Below are positions 53,595-63,919 of a stretch of DNA of 64,000 nucleotides, piece after piece (position 1 is the stretch's first letter; the number at the start of each line of letters is the position of its first letter). The notes beneath the pieces were generated by a model. The model was given only the letters and a program-made list of their open reading frames with translations. It searched no databases and was not told the origin of the DNA. This DNA is from Pseudomonadales bacterium (GTDB lineage Bacteria; Pseudomonadota; Gammaproteobacteria; Pseudomonadales; Porticoccaceae), in assembly GCA_024234435.1 (NCBI GenBank), contig JACKOF010000001.1:1178001-1242000 (forward strand), given 5' to 3'. The position numbers and the translations under genes are program-made.

Positions 53595-56342
53595 CTAAAT
53601 CGAATCCAGTAGTGAACGGGCTTTTTCCTGCTGCTCAACACTGCCCTCTGAAACCACTTCCTCAAGAATTTCTCTGGCACCATCCTGATCACCCATTTCC
53701 AGAAAGGCTGTAGCCAGATCCAGTTTGGTCGAGCATTCATCGGCCTCGGACAACATGTCAAGATCAGCATCAAGATCGGTATCAAAGGCTTCGACATCAG
53801 CTTTTTCGCTGTGCAGCGTTTCGGCCTGTTCGTCGATAATATCGACCTCACCAATTTCGCCGAGCGAATCACTATCCGATTCATTCAGTTCTGCGAGTGT
53901 TTGTTCTGCCTCATCCAGAAGCTCTTCTCTTACTTCCTCTACGCCCCTATCTGATGCAGAGTCATCCAAATCGATATCGAGGTCTCCCACGTCCAACTCG
54001 TCTATGCTTGCAGAGAGCAACTCGGCTTCCGGGTCGCTTTCTGTTTCAAGAGAGAGTTTGTCGATGTCCCCGGAAAGAGATTCCATATCCAGATCATCAA
54101 GCTCCAGCTCCAGATCAAAATCCAGATCATCCGCGGCGCCTGTTTCACCTGAAGCAGAAGGTTCTGTCAGCGGACTTTCGTGATCGCCCAAAAGATCATC
54201 CAGGGCGGAAAGATCAGCGGCATCATTTTCAATCTCATCCTGTTCAGGCGCTTCTAGTTCAACCTCCAGCTGACCTTCATCAAGTAAATCGGCAAGATCA
54301 TCTGAATCCTGGTCGTCGAGGTCCAGATCAATAAGTTTCGGCTCAGCCTGTTGCTGATCTTCTTCAGTGACATCAATCTCTTCAGCTACACCTGCTGTTG
54401 TGTCATCAATAGTGTCATCAACAGCTTCATCAAAGTCATATTCACTCTCGGAGAGGTCTGTTTCTATTGTTTCAGCCCCATCTCCAGCAAAAAGCTCCTG
54501 CCGCAGCTTCTCTGCTTTTTCACTGGCTTCTGCATTCCCCAATCCGTTCAACTGATTAAATTGTTGATTGAATTTCTCTGTGTCCTGGCTGGCCACATAA
54601 ACTTCGAGCAGCTTCAGATGTAAATCACTGTTATCCGGATCACTGTCCAGGGACTCTTTCAGTACATCCTCGGCCTGCAGATAGTTACCCAGCGACAGAT
54701 AAATATCCGCCTCCCCTTCTGGATCAAGCCCTTCATCGTCATCCAGTTCGAGCCCTGACAAATCCTCTTCTGTTATGGTTTCGCCCATTTCTGCCGCAAC
54801 AGCAAGGTCTTCAGCGGTCAGTGCATCTTCGTCATAATCTTCCGGCTGACCTTTTGTGGTAACAACGAGATCCCGGTCATTAAGCAGTTCATCCTCTTCT
54901 TCCGGCTTGTTACGGAAAAACAGGAACACGGCCAAAAGCAGTCCCAACAGACCTATCAATGGATACATCAGCAGATCAAGCCAGTACTTCCAGCCGGATT
55001 CTGTTACCGGAGCCGTCGGTTTGTTATCCACAGCAGGTTTTATCGGCGTTTCCAGCTCTGTCTTTGCTTCGGCAGCCGACTCTTCATTTTCCATTAAAGC
55101 GTCTTCAGCTTCGGGGGAGCCTTCAGGCCCATGAGAGACGTCAGTTTCAGGAGCATCATCAGCACCTAGAGCATCATCCAACCCCGGATCGGCGGGCTGA
55201 TCTTCTGTATCCCTGCCCTGCAATGCTGCCAAGTCCGGATCATTCAGCTCCACAAGGCGGCGCATCGTCTCAATTTGCTGTTCGAGGTTGCCAAGGCGTT
55301 CGCGCAGTTCGGCATTTTCTCGCTGGGTTTTATCCAGCTCTTCCTCAACTATCGCAAACTCATTCTGAATCACTTCCCCGGCAGAATTGTCACCGCGCTC
55401 ACCGCCTGCAGCATTTGTTCCGGAAGATGTCCTGCTCGGGTCCAGTGTCGTTAACTTAAGACGTCCATCGACGTCATCAGATGATGTACTATCAGACGAT
55501 TGCTGCCGGGCAGTAGCATCCAGCAATATATCCGTTGGCTGATCGTCATCGATGGTTGAAGAGGCCGCATAGGACGAGGTGTCTGTTGCCAGCTGATTCA
55601 GCACATTACCGCTGTCAGCCTGGTTAATATCAGAACCCTGCGGCAGTCTGAGTACATGGCCACTTTTCAACAGGTTAATATCCCCATTGATGAAGGCGCT
55701 GGTATTCAGCTGGTGGATCGCCGCCATTGTCTGATGGATCGAAGCGCCTTCCGGGCGCGCACGTCTTGCGATACCCCAGAGAGAGTCACCGGAACTCACC
55801 CGGTATTCTTCACCTCCAGCAAGCACAGGAGCACGATTAGCAGCACCCTGTCTACCGGAAGAAGCCGTTCTGGAGCCTGACTGAGTTCGAGGCTGGGAGC
55901 GAGTGCTCGCAGCCTCAACGCTCTTTACCTGGGAGGATTCCGTAAACACAGGTAAATCCAGCAATACGGTGTATTCACGTAACAGTCTGCCTGAAGGCCA
56001 CTGAACTTCCATCAGGAAATCCAGATAGGGTTCCCTTATTGGCTGTTTGGACGTAATACGAACGACCGGGTTTTGCCTGTCATTGAGGTCGACACTGAAA
56101 TTCAACTGGGTTAGAAAGAACTCCCTTTCCACTCCGGCATTGACAAAATCATTCTTTGAACCGAGATCAACCAGTAGCTCAAGTTCAGATAAATCACCCA
56201 GCCCGAGGATTTCCACCTCGGCATCCATCGGCTCATTCAATGCTGAGTTTTGCTTGATTTCACCCAACCCCAGGCCCAAAACTGTCTGGGTTGCCAGCAA
56301 GCCTGCTACGGCTGTTGCCAGTATCGTTTTGCGTGATTTCAT
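53595..56342 (-). CDS. fimV: Polar peptidoglycan-binding protein FimV
   Basis: 915 residues: signal peptide (ILATAVAGLLATQTVLGLGLGE), the FimV N-terminal beta domain (NSALNEPMDAEVEILGLGDLSELELLVDLGSKNDF...REPYLDFLMEVQWPSGRLLREYTVLLD), a LysM domain (YRVSSGDSLWGIARRARPEGASIHQTMAAIHQLN), a coiled coil (FAIVEEELDKTQRENAELRERLGNLEQQIETMRR), one transmembrane helix (LLMYPLIGLLGLLLAVFLFF), a very acidic cytoplasmic part with a TPR-like repeat, and the C-terminal FimV domain (LDLATAFLEMGDQDGAREILEEVVSEG). It organises the pole for twitching motility. The ATG at 56340-56342 has AAAAGGA upstream. Confidence 0.94.
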   Translation of the reverse strand: MKSRKTILATAVAGLLATQTVLGLGLGEIKQNSALNEPMDAEVEILGLGDLSELELLVDLGSKNDFVNAGVEREFFLTQLNFSVDLNDRQNPVVRITSKQPIREPYLDFLMEVQWPSGRLLREYTVLLDLPVFTESSQVKSVEAASTRSQPRTQSGSRTASSGRQGAANRAPVLAGGEEYRVSSGDSLWGIARRARPEGASIHQTMAAIHQLNTSAFINGDINLLKSGHVLRLPQGSDINQADSGNVLNQLATDTSSYAASSTIDDDQPTDILLDATARQQSSDSTSSDDVDGRLKLTTLDPSRTSSGTNAAGGERGDNSAGEVIQNEFAIVEEELDKTQRENAELRERLGNLEQQIETMRRLVELNDPDLAALQGRDTEDQPADPGLDDALGADDAPETDVSHGPEGSPEAEDALMENEESAAEAKTELETPIKPAVDNKPTAPVTESGWKYWLDLLMYPLIGLLGLLLAVFLFFRNKPEEEDELLNDRDLVVTTKGQPEDYDEDALTAEDLAVAAEMGETITEEDLSGLELDDDEGLDPEGEADIYLSLGNYLQAEDVLKESLDSDPDNSDLHLKLLEVYVASQDTEKFNQQFNQLNGLGNAEASEKAEKLRQELFAGDGAETIETDLSESEYDFDEAVDDTIDDTTAGVAEEIDVTEEDQQQAEPKLIDLDLDDQDSDDLADLLDEGQLEVELEAPEQDEIENDAADLSALDDLLGDHESPLTEPSASGETGAADDLDFDLELELDDLDMESLSGDIDKLSLETESDPEAELLSASIDELDVGDLDIDLDDSASDRGVEEVREELLDEAEQTLAELNESDSDSLGEIGEVDIIDEQAETLHSEKADVEAFDTDLDADLDMLSEADECSTKLDLATAFLEMGDQDGAREILEEVVSEGSVEQQEKARSLLDSI

Positions 56343-56654
56343 ATGATTTTCCTTTTTATCCCTGTCAGCAGTATCGAGGTTATTGTTATCAATCTTTGGG
56401 CTACTTTCGTTGCAGACTGCCGGGCCTGCCCGCAATTCATTCTGACTGCTTTGCAACCCAATTGACATAACCGGGGATGACTTCCTCGACAAGTCATCAA
56501 TAGCTTGGCGTAAGTATTTATGACAAAAAGGTTTTGTTCAACCGTTAAGGGTACAATTCAACCCCTTTACGAGCATTAAAATATGTTTTTTTTTGACCTG
56601 GCGCACACGAACAAAGTGCACCAGGTACAAATAGCTCCGCGACCCAGGCGACAG
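56343..56654. other. Intergenic region asd-fimV with a hairpin
   Basis: 312 nt without a gene. An 11-bp hairpin with one G-U pair (56596-56606 with 56616-56626, ACCTGGCGCAC / GTGCACCAGGT) lies 29 nt past the asd stop. On the minus strand it is followed by C and a run of A, not T, so it is not a normal intrinsic terminator. The fimV promoter must lie here, but no clear -35/-10 pair was seen. Confidence 0.5.
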
Positions 56655-57764
56655 TCAATTGTCGGAAAGAATGCGCAACATGCGTCGCAACGGCTCCGCA
56701 GCACCCCACAAAAGCTGATCACCAACCGTAAATGCAGACAGATACTCTCCGCCCATATTCATCTTGCGCAACCGCCCCACCGGCACGTGAAGATTGCCTG
56801 TCACAGCTGCCGGAGTAAGCTCTTTCAGGCTTCGCGTGCGCTCGTTGGGCACCACTTTAACCCAATCGTTGGCTTGCGCCAGAATCGCTTCAATATCTGC
56901 CAGCGGCACATCCTGTTTCAATTTCAGGGTGAGTGCCTGACTGTGACAGCGCATCGCACCGATTCGTACACAGATACCATCAATTGGCACAGGCGTATCG
57001 CTACCGAGAATTTTGTTGGTTTCGGCCTGCCCCTTCCATTCTTCACGACTTTGCCCATTATCCAGCTGAGTGTCTATCCAGGGCAACAAGCTGCCGGCCA
57101 AAGGGGCGCCGAAATGATCCGATGGAAAATCACCGGAACGCATGGATTGTGCTACTTTCCGGTCAATTTCAAGAATCGCCGAGGCTGGATCCGCCAGTTC
57201 CGCTGACACGGCAGATTCGATAACGCCCATTTGCGCGATCAGCTCGCGCATATTATTGGCACCAGCACCGGAAGCAGCTTGGTAGGTCATGGCACTGCCC
57301 CACTCCACCAGCCCGGCGTTAAAAAGCCCACCGAGAGCCATCAGCATCAGGCTAACCGTGCAGTTCCCACCAATAAAATCTTTTATACCGCTGTCTATGC
57401 CTTTTCGAATAACATCGTTATTCACCGGGTCCAACACAATCAACGCATTCTCTTCCATTCTCAACGCTGAGGCCGCATCTATCCAGTAGCCTTGCCAACC
57501 GCTTTTACGCAGCTTGGGGTATACGGCTTTGGTGTAGTCTCCACCCTGGCACGTAACGATGACGTCCATCTCTCGAAGCGTGTCTATGCAGTTCGCGTCC
57601 TGCAACAATGCCACATTCTTACCAATGTCTGGGCCAGCCTGACCCAATTGTGATGTAGTGAAGAACACCGGTTCAATACCGGCAAAATCATTTTCTTGGC
57701 TCATCCGCTCCATCAATACAGAGCCAACCATTCCACGCCAGCCTACAAAACCTACTTTGTTCAT
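56655..57764 (-). CDS. asd: Aspartate-semialdehyde dehydrogenase
   Basis: 369 residues of the gram-negative Asd type: GFVGWRGMVGSVLMERM (NADP loop), active-site Cys in FIGGNCTVSLMLMALGGL, QAASGAGANNMRELIAQMG, and GAMRCHSQALTLKLK. It supplies aspartate semialdehyde to Lys, Thr and Met. The ATG at 57762-57764 matches the family start; eight residues upstream are possible but unusual. It lies 36 nt after leuB. Confidence 0.96.
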   Translation of the reverse strand: MNKVGFVGWRGMVGSVLMERMSQENDFAGIEPVFFTTSQLGQAGPDIGKNVALLQDANCIDTLREMDVIVTCQGGDYTKAVYPKLRKSGWQGYWIDAASALRMEENALIVLDPVNNDVIRKGIDSGIKDFIGGNCTVSLMLMALGGLFNAGLVEWGSAMTYQAASGAGANNMRELIAQMGVIESAVSAELADPASAILEIDRKVAQSMRSGDFPSDHFGAPLAGSLLPWIDTQLDNGQSREEWKGQAETNKILGSDTPVPIDGICVRIGAMRCHSQALTLKLKQDVPLADIEAILAQANDWVKVVPNERTRSLKELTPAAVTGNLHVPVGRLRKMNMGGEYLSAFTVGDQLLWGAAEPLRRMLRILSDN

Positions 57765-57800
57765 CTCAGTAAAACCTTCAACTATCAAATTTCATATATA

Positions 57801-58871
57801 TCAAAGCGCCGCAACTACCGCGTCACCCATCTCTACGGTGCCCACTTTGCGGGTACCTTCAGTGTAAATATCTGATGTGCGCAAACCGTTATCCAGAACT
57901 CGGCTCACCGCCTGCTCAATCGCGTCAGCCGCCTTCGCTTCAGATAATGAATAGCGCAACATCATTGCAGCCGACAGAATCGTTGCCAGAGGGTTCGCTA
58001 TACCTTGCCCGGAAATATCCGGAGCTGACCCATGACAGGGTTCATACAGACCTTTACCGTCTTTATCCAAAGAGGCAGAAGGCAGCATACCAATTGACCC
58101 CGTTAACATAGCAGCGGCATCGGACAGAATATCGCCAAACATATTGCCAGTAACCACCACATCGAACTGTTTCGGAGCCCGGACCAGTTGCATGGCTGCA
58201 TTGTCTACATACATATGGCTGAGTTGTACTTCCGGGTAGTCTTTTGCCACCTCCTCCATCACTTCACGCCACAGTACTGTTGCTTCCAGCACATTGGCTT
58301 TATCAACAGAGCAGACCCTCTTGTTGCGAACCATTGCTGCCTCGAACGCCACTTTACCAATACGGCGAATTTCGGATTCCGAGTATTTGTAGGTGTTGTA
58401 ACCCTCGCGCTCACCATTCTCAAGTGTACGGATACCTCTGGGCTCGCCGAAGTAAATCCCTCCTGTCAGCTCGCGAACAATCAAAATATCCAGACCTGCC
58501 ACAATTTCCGGCTTCAAAGAGGAGGCATCCGCCAGCTGCGGGTACAGAATAGCCGGACGCAAATTACCAAACAGTTCCAGCTCCGAACGTATTTTCAACA
58601 AGCCTTTCTCGGGTCGGATATCATGCGCAATGCCATCCCATTCGGGACCACCAACAGCGCCCAATAAAATCGCATCACTTGCCCTGGCGCTATCCAATGT
58701 TTGCTGAGGGCACGGCTCACCCACCGCATCCACTCCTGCGCCACCCAACAGGCCCGTTTCAAATGACAAGCCAAGATCAAATTGACGATCCACCTTTTTC
58801 AGCACTTTCACTGCTTCAGCAACAATCTCAGGCCCGATATGATCACCAGGCAACAATAATATTTTTTTCAT
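57801..58871 (-). CDS. leuB: 3-isopropylmalate dehydrogenase
   Basis: 356 residues: LLPGDHIGPEIVAEAVKVL (normally GDGIG; here GDHIG), DAILLGAVGGPEWD, ELTGGIYFGEPRG, VDKANVLEATVLWREV, and GNMFGDILSDAAAMLTGSIGMLPSASL. NAD-dependent oxidative decarboxylation in leucine synthesis. 83 nt separate it from leuD. Confidence 0.96.
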   Translation of the reverse strand: MKKILLLPGDHIGPEIVAEAVKVLKKVDRQFDLGLSFETGLLGGAGVDAVGEPCPQQTLDSARASDAILLGAVGGPEWDGIAHDIRPEKGLLKIRSELELFGNLRPAILYPQLADASSLKPEIVAGLDILIVRELTGGIYFGEPRGIRTLENGEREGYNTYKYSESEIRRIGKVAFEAAMVRNKRVCSVDKANVLEATVLWREVMEEVAKDYPEVQLSHMYVDNAAMQLVRAPKQFDVVVTGNMFGDILSDAAAMLTGSIGMLPSASLDKDGKGLYEPCHGSAPDISGQGIANPLATILSAAMMLRYSLSEAKAADAIEQAVSRVLDNGLRTSDIYTEGTRKVGTVEMGDAVVAAL

Positions 58872-58954
58872 TGGCTTCTTTTAACTCGCGGTAAGTGAAA
58901 CAATTTTTCAACGGCGACGGGGAGCTATGCCCCCTCAGAAAGCTGTTCAACCAG

Positions 58955-59602
58955 CTAATTAATAGCGCCGTACAACCAGGGAAACCGTTCTGCATGTCGG
59001 GTTTCAAAACTTCGAATCTCGGCCTCATTCTGCAAGGTCAAACCAATATCATCCAGACCGTTTAGCAGGCAATGCTTGCGGAATTCATCAATCTCAAATG
59101 GTAACGCTTCACCGTCAGGTTTAACGACAACCTGTCGCGGCAAATCAATCGTTAACGCGTAACCTTCATTTGCCTCTAGCTCAACAAACAGATCAGAAAC
59201 AATATCTTCATTAAAAACAATAGGTAAAAGACCATTCTTAAAGCAGTTGTTAAAGAATATGTCTGCAAAACTGGGGGCTATCACAACCCTGAAACCATAG
59301 TCGTCCAACGCCCAGGGCGCATGCTCCCGGCTTGATCCACAACCAAAATTCTCACGAGCCAGCAATACCGAAGCGCCCTGATATCTTGGCCAATTCAAAG
59401 GAAAATCTGCATTAACAGGGCGCTTCGAACAATCCTGACCCGGCAAACCTTCATCGAGATAACGCATCTCATCAAATAAGTTTGGGCCAAACCCACTGCG
59501 TTTGATGGATTTCAGAAACTGCTTGGGAATAATCATATCGGTATCAACATTGGCCCTATCCATCGGCGCGACGACACCTGTATGCAATGTAAATGCTTTC
59601 AT
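58955..59602 (-). CDS. leuD: 3-isopropylmalate dehydratase small subunit
   Basis: 215 residues: VDTDMIIPKQFLKSIKRSGFG, ENFGCGSSREHAPWALDDYGFRVVIAPSFADIFFNNCFKNGLLPIV. The ATG overlaps the leuC stop (TAATG), so both subunits are made together. Confidence 0.96.
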   Translation of the reverse strand: MKAFTLHTGVVAPMDRANVDTDMIIPKQFLKSIKRSGFGPNLFDEMRYLDEGLPGQDCSKRPVNADFPLNWPRYQGASVLLARENFGCGSSREHAPWALDDYGFRVVIAPSFADIFFNNCFKNGLLPIVFNEDIVSDLFVELEANEGYALTIDLPRQVVVKPDGEALPFEIDEFRKHCLLNGLDDIGLTLQNEAEIRSFETRHAERFPWLYGAIN

Positions 59603-61041
59603 TAGACTTCACCTCCAACAGCAGCCAGTTCCCGAACATCCGTAATGTGGCCCGCAACAGCCGCCGCCGCCGCCATCGCCGGACTGACAAGATGCGTGCG
59701 GCCACCGTTACCCTGCCGCCCTTCAAAGTTACGGTTTGATGTGGAGGCGCAATGCTCTCCCGCACCTAATTTATCGGCGTTCATGGCAAGACACATCGAG
59801 CAGCCGGGCTCACGCCACTCCATACCCGCTTCAACAAAAATCTTATCCAGGCCTTCGGCTTCAGCCTGAGCTTTTACCATCTGCGAGCCGGGCACTACCA
59901 AAACCTGTTTAACACTGCCTGCCACCTTACGACCTTTGGCCACTGCTGCCGCAGCGCGCATATCTTCAATGCGAGAGTTCGTACAGGAACCGATAAACAC
60001 CCTGTCCACTGGGATTCGGGTTATCGGTATGCCACCTGTAAGCCCCATGTATTTAAGAGCCTTTTCAATGCCCTGTCGTTTCACGGAATCCAACTCTTGT
60101 TCAGGACTTGGTACGCTACCCGTGACCGGCGCCACCATTTCAGGCGATGTTCCCCAGGTCACTTGCGGCGCAATATCTTCTGCGCGCATTTCAACAACAA
60201 CATCAAATCGAGCGTCAACATCGCTGTGCAGCGTACGCCAATATTGTTCTGCGCGATCCCATTGCTCGCCGACAGGCGCAAACCGACGACCTTTAACATA
60301 TTCGATAGTCTTGTCATCAACACCGACCATACCAACGCGGGCACCTGCCTCTATCGCCATATTGCAAACAGTCATACGGCCTTCAACACTCATCTCTCTG
60401 AAAACAGTACCCGCAAATTCAATCGCACAACCGTTGCCACCCGCTGTGCCTATCTTGCCAATAATGGCCAGAATCACATCTTTGGGGGTAACACCAAGAC
60501 CCAGCTCACCATCAACACGAACCAACATATTTTTCATTTTCTGGGTTACCAGGCACTGTGTAGCCAGCACATGCTCCACTTCAGAGGTACCAATACCATG
60601 CGCCAAACAACCAATTGCGCCGTGGGTGGCGGTGTGAGAATCACCACAAACCACCGTCATCCCAGGAAGCGTGGCACCTAACTCTGGCCCCATAACATGT
60701 ACAATACCCTGCCCCATCTCGTTCATTTTGAACTCGCGAATACCAAATTCATCACAGTTTTCATCAAGTGTACGCACCTGGATACGGGAGGTTTCGTCAA
60801 CAATACCGTCCACACCTGCCGCTCGCTCTACCGCATCGGTAGAAACATTATGATCTGGCGTTGCGATATTGGTATCAATTCGCCAAGGCTTACGACCAGC
60901 GATTCGCAGACCTTCAAAAGCCTGGGGGGAAGTGACTTCATGAATAACCTGGCGATCAATATAGATCAGTGCGGAACCGTCATCCCGCTGCTTGACCAAG
61001 TGCGCATCCCATAATTTGTCATAAAGCGTCTTCGCCGACAT
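59602..61041 (-). CDS. leuC: 3-isopropylmalate dehydratase large subunit
   Basis: 479 residues of an aconitase-like enzyme. The three [4Fe-4S] cysteines are visible in IGSCTNSRIEDM and PGCSMCLAMN. Also MTVVCGDSHTATHGAIG and VTWGTSPEMVAPVTG. The ATG at 61039-61041 was chosen (MSAKTLYDKLWDAHLV). It is the first gene of leuCDB-asd and divergent from a LysR gene. Confidence 0.97.
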   Translation of the reverse strand: MSAKTLYDKLWDAHLVKQRDDGSALIYIDRQVIHEVTSPQAFEGLRIAGRKPWRIDTNIATPDHNVSTDAVERAAGVDGIVDETSRIQVRTLDENCDEFGIREFKMNEMGQGIVHVMGPELGATLPGMTVVCGDSHTATHGAIGCLAHGIGTSEVEHVLATQCLVTQKMKNMLVRVDGELGLGVTPKDVILAIIGKIGTAGGNGCAIEFAGTVFREMSVEGRMTVCNMAIEAGARVGMVGVDDKTIEYVKGRRFAPVGEQWDRAEQYWRTLHSDVDARFDVVVEMRAEDIAPQVTWGTSPEMVAPVTGSVPSPEQELDSVKRQGIEKALKYMGLTGGIPITRIPVDRVFIGSCTNSRIEDMRAAAAVAKGRKVAGSVKQVLVVPGSQMVKAQAEAEGLDKIFVEAGMEWREPGCSMCLAMNADKLGAGEHCASTSNRNFEGRQGNGGRTHLVSPAMAAAAAVAGHITDVRELAAVGGEV

Positions 61042-61176
61042 AACCAATACCTGTCACTGTGAATTGTTCGATACGATTTTTTGAAAAGTTGAATTCTAGC
61101 GCCAACCAACAAATAAAACCAATTCATATTTTTTATTGTTTGCATTCTTTTTTGGAATAGATAACCATGCTGCCCT
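61042..61176. promoter_or_regulatory. leuC/lysR divergent promoter region
   Basis: 135 nt, strongly AT-rich between about 61115 and 61155. The layout is the classic one for a LysR regulator acting on its divergent target. No single T-N11-A palindrome stood out as the operator. Confidence 0.4.
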
Positions 61177-62049
61177 ATGGACACTCAACTTCTTGAAGCC
61201 TTTATTGCTGTGGCAGAAAGCCATTCCTTTTCTATTGCCGCAGAACGTATTCATCTGACTCAACCCGCGGTCAGTAAACGTATTTCATTACTTGAAGAAC
61301 AACTGAACTGCCGATTGTTTGACCGAATTGCACGATCGGTATCATTGACTGAAGCCGGAGAAGCGTTACTTCCCCGAGCAAAGTTAATCTTGCAGGATAT
61401 TGTAGACACTCAACAAGCCATCAACGATCTATCAGGCGCCATTACCGGCCGTCTGCGGCTCGCCATTAGCCACCATATCGGTTTGCACCGATTACCCCCT
61501 GTTTTAAAAACGTTCAGCCAGCACTACCCTGAAGTGTCTATCGATGTAGATTTTATGGACTCTGAAAAAGCCTATGACGGCATACTACATGGCAATTTTG
61601 AGGTGGCTGCTATTACGCTTTCCCCCTCTCCCCATCCAAAGGTATTTGCCGAGTCAATATGGCCTGATCCACTGGTATTTATGGTAGCGAAAGAGCACGA
61701 GCTGGCAAAAACACCTGGAGTAACGCTGGAGGTCTTATCAAGATACCCGGCGATATTACCCGGCTCAGGCACCTATACGGGCCGCATGACAAAGGCCCAG
61801 TTCGACAGACATGGAATTTCACTGCCATCGGGAATGGCAACTAACTACTTGGAAACCATCAAAATGATGGTCAGTATTGGTCTCGGCTGGAGCTTGTTAC
61901 CCAGCAGTATGCTGGAATCAGGATTAAGCCAGGTTCCCATTTCAGGCATCTATATAGAGCGCCAGTTGGGGTATATTCACCACCGGGAAAAAACCCTGTC
62001 CAATGCAGCCAGAGCTTTTATTGAGCTACTGAAATCAGAAAAGCAGTAA
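61177..62049 (+). CDS. LysR-family transcriptional regulator
   Basis: 290 residues: N-terminal helix-turn-helix (LLEAFIAVAESHSFSIAAERIHLTQPAVSKRISLLEEQLNCRLFDR, about 5-50) and a substrate-binding domain (GRLRLAISHHIGLHRLPPVLKTFSQHYPEVSIDVDFMDSEKAYDGILHGNFEVAAI). Position opposite leuC makes control of the leucine genes the best guess; a similarly placed LysR exists in Pseudomonas. It converges on the acyl-CoA dehydrogenase with 7 nt between the stops. Confidence 0.92.
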   Translation: MDTQLLEAFIAVAESHSFSIAAERIHLTQPAVSKRISLLEEQLNCRLFDRIARSVSLTEAGEALLPRAKLILQDIVDTQQAINDLSGAITGRLRLAISHHIGLHRLPPVLKTFSQHYPEVSIDVDFMDSEKAYDGILHGNFEVAAITLSPSPHPKVFAESIWPDPLVFMVAKEHELAKTPGVTLEVLSRYPAILPGSGTYTGRMTKAQFDRHGISLPSGMATNYLETIKMMVSIGLGWSLLPSSMLESGLSQVPISGIYIERQLGYIHHREKTLSNAARAFIELLKSEKQ

Positions 62050-62056
62050 CGCGAGC

Positions 62057-63838
62057 TTAAAAAGCTTCTTCAGCCAACGCCATTACATTTTCAGGCCCTG
62101 CCTGAACTGCTGCAACATAACCGCTATTACGCGCCATGACATATTGAGCAAAAAAGTTTGCCGTAATAATTTTGGCGTCATTAAAATCTTTGTTGCCTTG
62201 TCCGGCTTCATTTAGTTTCACTGCCGCCAGAGCACTTTTTGCCAGTAATGCGCCTGCTGCCGTTGTCCCCATCAGCATCAAGGCATTATATGCGCCAGCC
62301 TCAGCCGCGGCCCAATCATCAACAGCCGCCTTAAATAATGCTTTAACAGCGGTACTGCAATCGGTTATACCTGCTTTCAATGCCCTGGCTATTGGCGCCA
62401 TCTCTTCACCAGCCGCTTCAACTTCGGTCAGAATTTCACTCCATTCAACCACTAGCTCAGTGGCCGCCATTCCCTTGTCACGTAGAATTTTACGTCCAAC
62501 CAGATCAAGTGACTGTATACCATTTGTGCCTTCGTAAATCGGCAGAATTCGGGCATCCCGCATGTGTTGAGCGGCGCCGGTCTCTTCAATAAATCCCATA
62601 CCGCCGTGAACCTGAATACCCAAAGAGGCAACTTCCAGCCCCACGTCTGTACACCAGCCTTTAACTAGCGGTGTCAACAAGTCGACTCTGCGCTGGTGAT
62701 AGGCTGATTGCTGTTCGTTTTCTGCTTTCTCTGACAAATCTTCATGGGCCATGGATGAATAAGCCAGCGCACGTCCACCCTCGGTCAAGGCACGCATTGT
62801 CATCAGCATACGTCTGACATCCGGATGGTTGATAATTGTCACCCGCGATTTACCCGGCACATCGCCCTGAACCCGTTCCCTGGCATAATCCACTGCTTGT
62901 TGGTAGGCGCGTTCAGCAATAGCCACCCCTTGCAAACCAACCGATTGCCGCGCATGGTTCATCATGGCAAACATATAGCTGAGGCCTTCATTTTCCTTGC
63001 CTACCAGATACCCGACAGCACCACCATTCTCACCGTAAGACATGGTGCAGGTCGGACTTGCATGAATTCCCAGCTTTTCCTCAAGGCCTATGCAATAGAC
63101 ATCATTTCGGTTACGAGCACTTTCGCCCTGACCCTCTAAAACCTTGGGCACAACAAACAACGAAATACCCTTGACGCCTTCCGGTGCATCGGGGGTGCGG
63201 GCAAGAACCAGATGAATAATATTTTCGCTGTAATCATGTTCTCCCCAGGTAATATAGATTTTTTGCCCGGAGATGAGGTAGTGATCGCCATTTGGAACGG
63301 CTTTCGTCGTAATGGCTGCAAGGTCGGATCCGGCCTGTGGCTCGGTCAAATTCATAGTGCCGGACCATTGCCCGGACATCAGCTTCGGAATGATTTCAAT
63401 TTTCTGTTGTTCACTACCGTAACGGCTTAACGCCGTAATTACGCCTTTTGTTAACAATGGGCACAAACTAAAACTCAAATTGGCACTCTGGCACATTTCA
63501 TCAACAACAAAAGAGAGTAACTGGGGCATACCCTGCCCACCATACTGAGGATCACCTGCAAGGCTCTGCCAGCCAGCATCCACCATCTGCTGATAAACCC
63601 CATCCAGCGATGGAGGCGTGATAACTTGATTGCCTTCAAGTTTAAGCCCCTCGCGATCAGCAATCATATTGGTAGGTGCCACTACTTCATCGAAAAATCT
63701 TGCTGCTTCTGTCAAAATTGCAGCGACCATATCCGGAGTAGCTTCCTCATAACCCGGCAAGCGGGAGATTTCGTCCATGCCCAGAACATGATTCAGCAGG
63801 AAACTCATATCTTCAACGGGGGCTTTATAAATGGTCAT
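62057..63838 (-). CDS. Acyl-CoA dehydrogenase (long form with C-terminal domain)
   Basis: 593-residue FAD enzyme of the long acyl-CoA dehydrogenase group. It has an N-terminal helical part (EATPDMVAAILTEAARFFDEVVAPTN), the middle beta domain (GTMNLTEPQAGSDLAAITTKA; ISGQKIYITWGEHDYSENIIHLVLAR), GVKGISLFVVPK, the C-terminal catalytic region GIQVHGGMGFIEETGAAQHMRDARILPIYEGTNGIQSLDLVGRK with the base Glu in YEGTN, and an extra C-terminal domain (VEAAGEEMAPIARALKAGITDC...). It is probably a beta-oxidation enzyme. AGGAG precedes the ATG at 63836-63838. 81 nt separate it from the next upstream gene. Confidence 0.93.
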   Translation of the reverse strand: MTIYKAPVEDMSFLLNHVLGMDEISRLPGYEEATPDMVAAILTEAARFFDEVVAPTNMIADREGLKLEGNQVITPPSLDGVYQQMVDAGWQSLAGDPQYGGQGMPQLLSFVVDEMCQSANLSFSLCPLLTKGVITALSRYGSEQQKIEIIPKLMSGQWSGTMNLTEPQAGSDLAAITTKAVPNGDHYLISGQKIYITWGEHDYSENIIHLVLARTPDAPEGVKGISLFVVPKVLEGQGESARNRNDVYCIGLEEKLGIHASPTCTMSYGENGGAVGYLVGKENEGLSYMFAMMNHARQSVGLQGVAIAERAYQQAVDYARERVQGDVPGKSRVTIINHPDVRRMLMTMRALTEGGRALAYSSMAHEDLSEKAENEQQSAYHQRRVDLLTPLVKGWCTDVGLEVASLGIQVHGGMGFIEETGAAQHMRDARILPIYEGTNGIQSLDLVGRKILRDKGMAATELVVEWSEILTEVEAAGEEMAPIARALKAGITDCSTAVKALFKAAVDDWAAAEAGAYNALMLMGTTAAGALLAKSALAAVKLNEAGQGNKDFNDAKIITANFFAQYVMARNSGYVAAVQAGPENVMALAEEAF

Positions 63839-63919
63839 TCCCTATTACTCCTGGTATTTACTGACTCAAATCAAATTCAACATGTCTGAGTAAACGCCCA
63901 ATAGCCATAATTTACAACT

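Noticed and set aside
56596..56626. Intrinsic terminator after asd
   Set aside because: The stem is good, but it is followed by A residues, not U, in the asd transcript; kept only as a hairpin in the intergenic note.
63861..63908. 16-codon minus-strand frame before the acyl-CoA dehydrogenase
   Set aside because: Too short, no ribosome site, and the dehydrogenase has its own good site; a leader peptide cannot be supported.
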